Assembly: GCA_949293285.1 (NCBI GenBank)
Contig: CASFCU010000004.1
Location: 1-37,696, forward strand
Source of the DNA: an uncultured bacterium
Lineage (GTDB): Bacteria; Bacillota_I; Bacilli_A; RF39; UBA660
Length of the DNA stretch: 37,696 nt
Reading direction: 5' to 3'
Shown here piece by piece: positions 32,853 through 37,696 of this stretch (the first letter of the stretch is position 1; every line of letters begins with the position of its first letter). Below the pieces are notes generated by a model, which was not told where the DNA came from, ran no database searches, and saw only the letters and a program-made list of their open reading frames with translations. The position numbers and the translations under genes are program-made.

Positions 32853-35024
32853 ATGATAACTAATAAAGATTTTTATGATTTATTATTGAAATATGACATA
32901 TATCATAGCAGTATAACAAAAGGTTTTTCAACAGAATTAAACATAAATTATAAAAGTAAGAATATCGTAGAAATAAACTTAATAAGAAGTGGAAGTAAAT
33001 CTAATATAGATAAGAATAATTATCTTTTTTATGATGACTTTGAGTTTGAAAGTTCTATTTTCCCAAAATTGATTCAACGTTTCATAACCAAAAATAGTAG
33101 TATTACTAAAAATGAAATCATGGGAAATCAAAAAAAGGGGACAATTATAATATCACGAACAGATCAAAAAGAAAGTCTCATAGTTAGAACCTGTACAAAA
33201 GAAACCATAGATTTAATCAATTCTATGTGTGATATTGCAAAAAAGTTGAAATCTACGATAACTTTTAATGAAATTAACATTCAAAATGAAAAAGCGGATA
33301 AAATAAGTAGATATCTTAGTTGTAATATTGCAATGGATTACTCTTCTTATAGAACAGATTTTATGGACCATGAAGGTAAATCGAACTTTTTTGACTTTTC
33401 TACTAGAAAATCATTCTTAGAAAAAGAAAATAGAAATGATGAATCAAATCTAGAAAACCTAATGATATTGGACATTGCTAGATATGCATACAAAATAGGG
33501 ATGGGTAGTATCTTGCAAATGGACAAACAGAGTATATTTGAAGAAATCAAAGAACAATACAAAGAAGATAGTGTCATTGTGGAATTATGTAATCAGTTTA
33601 AAGAAATTTCTTACGATGAGGAATCTATATTTTTAAAAGCATTAATTTGTGCTGATTATGAAAAAAATAATGAAGGATTTATTATGGAAAACATCTCTCT
33701 TATAAAAGAAGCTATGGATGCGGAAGAAAGTGGTGTCACATTTGGAAGTAAAAAATTCTTAGAATATTGGGATGGAAAAAGAAGGTACTATAAAATGTTA
33801 GGAAATGATGAATTGGTAAAAATATGTAGTGACTTTTTAAATAATAATAGACTTATTCTTAAAGATAGGAAACCAATTAGTACTGGTAAAAAAACTGTAA
33901 AAACTAAAAAGGAAAGTATTGTATCAAAATTAAAACAAGCAAAAGAGAAGAGTAGACCAGATTTCTTCACTATGATTAATGATCCTCTAGTAATCAATGA
34001 AAATCCGAAAAAGAAAGAAGAAAAGAAAAGCAAAACTGTCGATGTAAAAAAAGAAGAAAAAAACGAGGCAGTTATGGATATCATTAAAGAAAGAGATCAA
34101 ATCAAAAAAGATGCAGAAGAATTTGCTAAGATGATATTAAAGGCTCAAAAAGAAAGAAAAGAATTGCTAAAAGCAGCAGAAGAACAAGCACAAATCATAT
34201 TCAACTTAGAAAAAGAAAACGAAGAATTGAAACGTCTAGCAGAAGAAAATGCCGAGAGTATCTTTAAACAACAGCAAAAAGAAGAAATCAAAGTGATGGC
34301 AGAACAAGAAGCACGAAGAATAATCGAACTTGAAAAAGAAAATGAAGAGTTAAAACGCCTAGCAGAAGAAACTGCTAAGAGTATCTTTGAAAAAGAGAGA
34401 AATAAAGAAAGAGAACTAAAACTAAGAGAAGAAATGGATGAATCTCCAATCCCGAGATCTGATATTGATAAGATACAATATTTATTAACCTCTTTATCCG
34501 ATGTAAAAGAACTAGATTTTGTAGTAAATCATCCAACTGTAATGCAAGAAGTATCTTCACTAGAAAAGAAGATTATTACCTATTTAGCCACTCATAAAAA
34601 TATTATCGAAGAAGAAATAAAAGAGGAAAAGGAAGAAGTAATAGAAGAAACAAAGCCACCTGCTGAACTGCTTGCTATCCTAAAGAATGTATACACAGCA
34701 AGTCACATGTATGAAAAAGAAGGAAGACATACCGTAATTAACATCGTATTAGAAAACGACAAATATCACATAACACTTTATTCAGTAAAAAATGATAATG
34801 ACGATGTACTTACAGACGTATACTTTGACAGTATCCAATTTAAAGATGATGTCATAAAAGAAATTTGTGATATTTATAGTAATAATGCTGTAATCGTGGC
34901 AAGTAAAACAGATAATCTTCCGAATGGATTCAAAGATTATTTAGTAATTGACAACCAGGATAACGCTATCAAATTTATGGGATGTCCTGAAGAAGTTATT
35001 GAGATTGCAAAAGCTTACTTATAA
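32853..35024 (+). CDS. Unrecognised coiled-coil protein with terminal 'YFD'-type domains, 723 aa
   Basis: No family recognised. Residues 20-130 and 620-723 resemble each other and the three repeated segments of the 958-aa protein at 25656: 'YLFYDDFEFESSIFPKLIQ' and 'VYFDSIQFKDDVIKEICDIY'. Between them lie a helical domain (about 140-340), a Lys-rich linker and a long charged coiled coil (about 405-527), in which 'LEKENEELKRLAEE' occurs twice, 41 residues apart. There is no signal peptide or membrane helix, so it is probably cytosolic and oligomeric. ATG 32853 follows AGGAGG by nine bases; a nearer ATG at 32849 opens only a four-codon frame. The end overlaps the convergent SEDS gene by ten bases. 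Confidence 0.85.
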   Translation: MITNKDFYDLLLKYDIYHSSITKGFSTELNINYKSKNIVEINLIRSGSKSNIDKNNYLFYDDFEFESSIFPKLIQRFITKNSSITKNEIMGNQKKGTIIISRTDQKESLIVRTCTKETIDLINSMCDIAKKLKSTITFNEINIQNEKADKISRYLSCNIAMDYSSYRTDFMDHEGKSNFFDFSTRKSFLEKENRNDESNLENLMILDIARYAYKIGMGSILQMDKQSIFEEIKEQYKEDSVIVELCNQFKEISYDEESIFLKALICADYEKNNEGFIMENISLIKEAMDAEESGVTFGSKKFLEYWDGKRRYYKMLGNDELVKICSDFLNNNRLILKDRKPISTGKKTVKTKKESIVSKLKQAKEKSRPDFFTMINDPLVINENPKKKEEKKSKTVDVKKEEKNEAVMDIIKERDQIKKDAEEFAKMILKAQKERKELLKAAEEQAQIIFNLEKENEELKRLAEENAESIFKQQQKEEIKVMAEQEARRIIELEKENEELKRLAEETAKSIFEKERNKERELKLREEMDESPIPRSDIDKIQYLLTSLSDVKELDFVVNHPTVMQEVSSLEKKIITYLATHKNIIEEEIKEEKEEVIEETKPPAELLAILKNVYTASHMYEKEGRHTVINIVLENDKYHITLYSVKNDNDDVLTDVYFDSIQFKDDVIKEICDIYSNNAVIVASKTDNLPNGFKDYLVIDNQDNAIKFMGCPEEVIEIAKAYL

Positions 35025-35032
35025 GCTTTTTT
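35009..35032. terminator. Terminator between convergent genes
   Basis: AAAAGCTT (35009-35016), a 6-base loop, AAGCTTTT (35023-35030), with T6 on the plus strand. It overlaps the last codons of both convergent genes. Confidence 0.7.
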
Positions 35033-36142
35033 CTTTTTGTCAGTATTAACTATATTAATAACGATTCCTAGAAGTAACATATAAGAAAGTAAACTAGATC
35101 CACCATAACTAATAAATGGAAGTGTAATTCCTGTAATTGGAAGAAGTCCTAAAGTCATTCCAATATTCTGAACTTCTTGATAAAAAATAACCGATAAAAT
35201 TCCTAATATTGTATATTTGTCCTGAATAGAATAGATCTTTTTAGAAACATGAATTAAATATAGATTAAAAAACAATAAAATAGAAATAAAGACAACAGAA
35301 CCGAAAAGACCAAAATTAGAAGCATACACCGTAAATATAAAATCGGTGCCTGCTTCCGGAAAATAAATCGGTGTATGATTAAATCCATGACCCAAAACGC
35401 CACTAGAACCGATAGAAACTAAAGAATTATTAAGTTGCATACCGCTACCACTATTCCAATTAATAATTCGATCCATCCTATAGAAAAAGTCATTACCAAA
35501 AATCTGGATAAATAAATCTTCCTTACAAAAATAAAAATATAAAAAGATAAAAAGAAAAATCCCAAAAATTGAAAATAGAAAAATGAACCATTTCTTGTTA
35601 ATGCCACTTACAAAAAGCATAGACAAAGAAATAACAAAATAGATAATAACAGATCCAGTATCAGGTTGTAAAAAAGTTAAAATACTAGGAATAATAAGTA
35701 TTAAAAACAAAATAGAAATTAACTGAAATTCTTTTTTAAAAGAAATTTCTTTTTCTTTCTTATAGAAACCATAAATAACATAAGAATTAAAAAGAATTAA
35801 AGAGACCTTCATAAATTCACTAGGTTGAATACTACCAATACCATCTATTACATACCAAGATCTACTCCCATTAATAGGACTAGTAAACAATAAAAGACCT
35901 ATCAATAGTAATACATTAACAACATAAAAAACAAATGAGTATTTATATAAATACCGAATATTAACCCTATTCACTGCAATCATTAAAACAATTCCTATGG
36001 CATACCAAAACAACTGCTTAAAATATAATTTCCCTAAAGTGGGAGATAAATACATAGAAGCAGAATAAATACTTATAAAACTAAAAAAAATAAACAAAAG
36101 AAGAAATATCACTGTCACTTTATTTTTCCCTAATACTTTCAT
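35015..36142 (-). CDS. SEDS-family peptidoglycan glycosyltransferase (RodA/FtsW/SpoVE)
   Basis: A 375-aa integral membrane protein with about ten helices that polymerises lipid II together with a class B PBP. It shows 'NGSRSWYVIDGIGSIQPSEFMK', 'LQPDTGSVIIYF', the catalytic-Asp region 'FPEAGTDFIFTVYASNFGLFG' (written on two helices; key residues E, D) and the closing 'GITLPFISYGGSSLL', all standard for SEDS proteins. Its short C-terminus leans towards RodA, but FtsW or SpoVE is possible. The start is taken as the second ATG of 'ATGATG' (36142), which has GGTGAT three bases upstream; the first ATG is too close. The long upstream extension in frame lacks a ribosome binding site. It is divergent from the gene at 36222. 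Confidence 0.92.
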   Translation of the reverse strand: MKVLGKNKVTVIFLLLFIFFSFISIYSASMYLSPTLGKLYFKQLFWYAIGIVLMIAVNRVNIRYLYKYSFVFYVVNVLLLIGLLLFTSPINGSRSWYVIDGIGSIQPSEFMKVSLILFNSYVIYGFYKKEKEISFKKEFQLISILFLILIIPSILTFLQPDTGSVIIYFVISLSMLFVSGINKKWFIFLFSIFGIFLFIFLYFYFCKEDLFIQIFGNDFFYRMDRIINWNSGSGMQLNNSLVSIGSSGVLGHGFNHTPIYFPEAGTDFIFTVYASNFGLFGSVVFISILLFFNLYLIHVSKKIYSIQDKYTILGILSVIFYQEVQNIGMTLGLLPITGITLPFISYGGSSLLSYMLLLGIVINIVNTDKKKKAYK

Positions 36143-36221
36143 CATATCACCAATATTATTATGATAAAAAAAGTAAATATTATTTACTAAATACATAAAA
36201 TGAAATAGAAAGAGTGATAAT

Positions 36222-36515
36222 ATGAGTAAAAAATTACCTGATATTTATAAAAGTAAGGATAACATAACTTCCAATAACAAAAAATCGTACTATTCATTTT
36301 CTAATAGGACAAATAAAAATGAAATAGCAGTAGAAAAAATGAATAAAGAACCCTTTGATACAGATAACTTTTTTCAATATTTCAATAGATCCGTAGAAAT
36401 TGATTTAATAGACAATACAACCATCAAAACTAAAATTTTAAGTAAACTAGATAACCGCATTTTAATAGAAAATGGAACTTACATCGAGCTAGAAAAAGTT
36501 AAAAAAATAAAATAA
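36222..36515 (+). CDS. Small protein with a beta-barrel-like C-terminus, 97 aa
   Basis: Not recognised with confidence. The first ~55 residues are polar and low complexity (Lys/Asn/Ser). The last ~40 ('RSVEIDLIDNTTIKTKILSK', then 'DNRILIENGTYIELEKVKKI') have a strand-turn-strand pattern like an SH3/LSm-type small barrel, as seen in some spore-coat-associated small proteins. GAGTGAT precedes the ATG. It is divergent from the SEDS gene and convergent with the coat gene, with a strong shared terminator. Its location next to coat genes makes a sporulation role thinkable but unproven. Confidence 0.75.
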   Translation: MSKKLPDIYKSKDNITSNNKKSYYSFSNRTNKNEIAVEKMNKEPFDTDNFFQYFNRSVEIDLIDNTTIKTKILSKLDNRILIENGTYIELEKVKKIK

Positions 36516-36522
36516 GCCATAA

Positions 36523-36574
36523 AAAAAGTAGATTTTAAAATGAACATGAAATAGTTCATAAAAATCTACTTTTT
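36523..36574. terminator. Bidirectional terminator between 36222 gene and coat gene
   Basis: A 14-base perfect stem (36523-36536 with 36561-36574) flanked by A and T runs, with an inner TGAAC/GTTCA stem in the loop. It suits both converging transcripts. Confidence 0.85.
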
Positions 36575-36576
36575 AT

Positions 36577-36963
36577 TTAAATATTTGTTATTAAAGTATC
36601 ACCTAAGCATTTCATACTACCAACACAGTTTAAATTGATAATGAAAAAGTTATCTGTTGCAGTATATCCACCATCATTTTGTATTAATATTCTAAATGTA
36701 GCACAGTTATCATTAACACTTTCTACTCTGAAAAAACTACTAACACCACTTTGCGTATTATAGGTATATGGCATTTGCCAAATTTCACCAGTACAGCAAG
36801 AATATAAGTTTATGGGTCTTGTATTTGCAATTAATGAGACATTTCCTAGAAAAGGTTTATCACATCCATTCGTAGTACCATCACAAGGTTGTTGAAGTAG
36901 AATAATTTTTTCAAGTATATTTGCTAGACAATTACCGTTACCGCATTTGTTTTTATCACACAT
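36577..36963 (-). CDS. CotY/CotZ-family spore coat protein (cysteine-rich)
   Basis: A 128-aa protein of the CotY/CotZ/ExsY type, which self-assembles into disulfide-linked lattices in the spore crust or exosporium. It has an N-terminal Cys-rich head ('CDKNKCGNGNC'), 'ILLQQPCDG', 'NTRPINLYSCCTGEIW' and the diagnostic 'FFRVESVNDNCATFRIL' beta segment, ending with paired cysteines ('NLNCVGSMKCLGD'). AAAGGAGG precedes the start. It lies 15 bp downstream of a paralogue on the same strand, so the two form an operon. Expression would be expected from mother-cell sigma factors, but I could not identify a sigma-E or sigma-K promoter with confidence. Confidence 0.85.
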   Translation of the reverse strand: MCDKNKCGNGNCLANILEKIILLQQPCDGTTNGCDKPFLGNVSLIANTRPINLYSCCTGEIWQMPYTYNTQSGVSSFFRVESVNDNCATFRILIQNDGGYTATDNFFIINLNCVGSMKCLGDTLITNI

Positions 36964-36978
36964 AAATTTCCTCCTTTC

Positions 36979-37362
36979 CTATAAGCTTAAACTTATATCA
37001 TTTAGACATTTAATTGCACAAATGCAATCGATATTTATAAGTGCTGTTTCATTTGTAGAAGTAAAAGTTCCATCAGAATTTGTAACTAATAATCTTACAG
37101 TAACACAAGAATCATTAATATCTTCTATTCTAAATACGTTACTAGTATTAGCAACACCATTTACATAATATGTGATAGTTAATTGGGTATTATCACAAAG
37201 AAAGAATGTTACTGGTCTAGTGTTAAAAAAAGAAATTGTGCTACTCATCCCTAAAAACGGCCTGGAACATGTATTATCAAATGAACCCTGTTGTAGTGAA
37301 CATTTTTGCAAATTATCTATAAGCTTTAAAACATCAATAAGGCAATTTTTATTATCACTCAA
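36979..37362 (-). CDS. CotY/CotZ-family spore coat protein, paralogue
   Basis: A 127-aa paralogue of the next coat gene, with the same plan: 'NKNCLIDVLKLIDNLQKCSL', 'CSRPFLGMSSTISFFNTRPV', 'VFRIEDINDSCVTVRLLVT' and an end with 'INIDCICAIKCLNDI'. It has fewer N-terminal cysteines. The start is TTG at 37362, eight bases after AAGGAG; a GTG at 37371 overlaps that binding site and is rejected. It is first in the two-gene coat operon and divergent from the prepilin gene at 37535. Confidence 0.82.
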   Translation of the reverse strand: MSDNKNCLIDVLKLIDNLQKCSLQQGSFDNTCSRPFLGMSSTISFFNTRPVTFFLCDNTQLTITYYVNGVANTSNVFRIEDINDSCVTVRLLVTNSDGTFTSTNETALINIDCICAIKCLNDISLSL

Positions 37363-37469
37363 ATAAATCACTCCTTTATATTATTCCTAATATAGAATAT
37401 TCAAGATAAATATAATAGTGATGATTAGAACCTAATTTTAGGGCTTTTAATTAAAAAAAGTATTTTTGG

Positions 37470-37498
37470 TTGAAAAAGAGAAATCTTTGTAGTAGAAT
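37470..37498 (+). promoter_or_regulatory. Promoter of the prepilin-like gene
   Basis: TTGAAA (37470-37475), exactly 17 bp, TAGAAT (37493-37498), 36 bases before the ATG. Confidence 0.7.
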
Positions 37499-37534
37499 GA
37501 TAATGTAGAGTAAAATAGAAGGAAGGGTAAGTAT

Positions 37535-37696
37535 ATGAAGTTAAAAAGAAATGCAAACAAATATTCGAGAGGTGGCAACTTTACTAAATTAAAAAGAAGT
37601 GGCTTTACCCTAATCGAACTTTTAGCAGTAATCATCATACTAGGAGTATTAATGATTATAGCAGTACCTAGTGTGACCGAGTATATTTCAAACTCT
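37535..37696 (+). CDS. Type IV prepilin-like protein (3' partial)
   Basis: Fifty-four residues are visible before the right edge. A basic leader of about 22 residues ends in 'LKRSGFTLIELLAVIIIL', the class III prepilin signal: cleavage after Gly, Phe as +1, Glu at +5, then a hydrophobic helix ('GVLMIIAVPSV'). Such proteins are pilins or pseudopilins of type IV pili, competence (ComG) or related systems, processed by a prepilin peptidase. GAAGGG precedes ATG 37535 and a good promoter lies upstream. Which system it belongs to cannot be told from this fragment. Confidence 0.88.
   Translation, partial: MKLKRNANKYSRGGNFTKLKRSGFTLIELLAVIIILGVLMIIAVPSVTEYISNS

Noticed and set aside
36146-36196. N-terminal extension of the SEDS protein
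   Set aside because: No ribosome binding site at the upstream ATG; GGTGAT sits directly before the inner ATGs.
36160-36221. Sigma-E or sigma-K promoter before the 97-aa gene
   Set aside because: A CATAAAAT-like box is present but spacing to any -35 candidate is wrong.
36947-37366. Plus-strand reading frames opposite the coat genes
   Set aside because: They are antisense to two clear CotY/CotZ paralogues and have no binding sites or family features.
37375-37440. Sigma-E promoter before the coat operon
   Set aside because: A GAATATT box with 14-base spacing leads to a poor -10 (ATATAAAG); too weak to report.
1-37696. CRISPR arrays, insertion sequences, prophage and tRNA genes
   Set aside because: None seen: no regularly spaced repeats, no transposase or integrase motifs, no cloverleaf-like sequence noticed by eye.

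Overview
The window is strongly AT-rich, with tight gene packing, AGGAGG/GGTGA-type ribosome binding sites, UGG as the tryptophan codon and UGA used as a stop. It looks like chromosome from an anaerobic, spore-forming, low-GC Bacillota. The evidence is an anaerobic ribonucleotide reductase, sporulation sigma factor G, two CotY/CotZ-type spore coat proteins, a Firmicutes DnaB initiation protein, a T-box riboswitch before serS, and type VII secretion (T7SSb)-style WXG100 proteins. A Bacilli-related gut lineage is my guess; the sequence alone does not settle it.

Layout. (1) 2-4254: T7SS substrate locus A. It holds a helical-repeat protein cut by the left edge, two WXG100 proteins, a longer substrate interrupted by an in-frame TGA, a DUF4176 protein, then a second WXG100 pair with its own promoter. 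(2) 4441-11067: MacB-like ABC ATPase and FtsX-type permease, a P-type cation ATPase, and a MscS channel. (3) 11535-14591: nrdD, a separate 56-aa glycyl-radical protein, and nrdG. (4) 14670-18764: T7SS substrate locus B. It has the same gene order as A, with a paralogous repeat protein, two WXG100 proteins, a 597-aa substrate and a GNAT-like protein. (5) 18816-22393: an unknown gene, dnaB, and a T-box controlling serS. (6) 22808-25541: overlapping murL and murD2-type genes, an alternative route for putting D-glutamate into peptidoglycan. (7) 25656-36515: two very large unrecognised proteins that appear to share a repeated domain, a membrane protein, galE, a zinc-ribbon protein, sigG, a GT4 glycosyltransferase, a reverse-strand SEDS (RodA/FtsW) gene and a small unknown. 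(8) 36577-37696: two spore-coat genes on the minus strand, then the start of a type IV prepilin-like gene at the right edge.

The best candidates for something undescribed are three. One is the twin T7SS loci built around a ~75-aa helical-repeat partner protein. Another is the pair of lineage-specific giant proteins carrying a recurring 'YFD' domain. The third is the set of unusual versions of core enzymes: split NrdD, MurD2-MurL and a divergent SerRS. No T7SS machinery gene (EssC, EssB, EsaA) lies inside the window; it may lie to the left of it.
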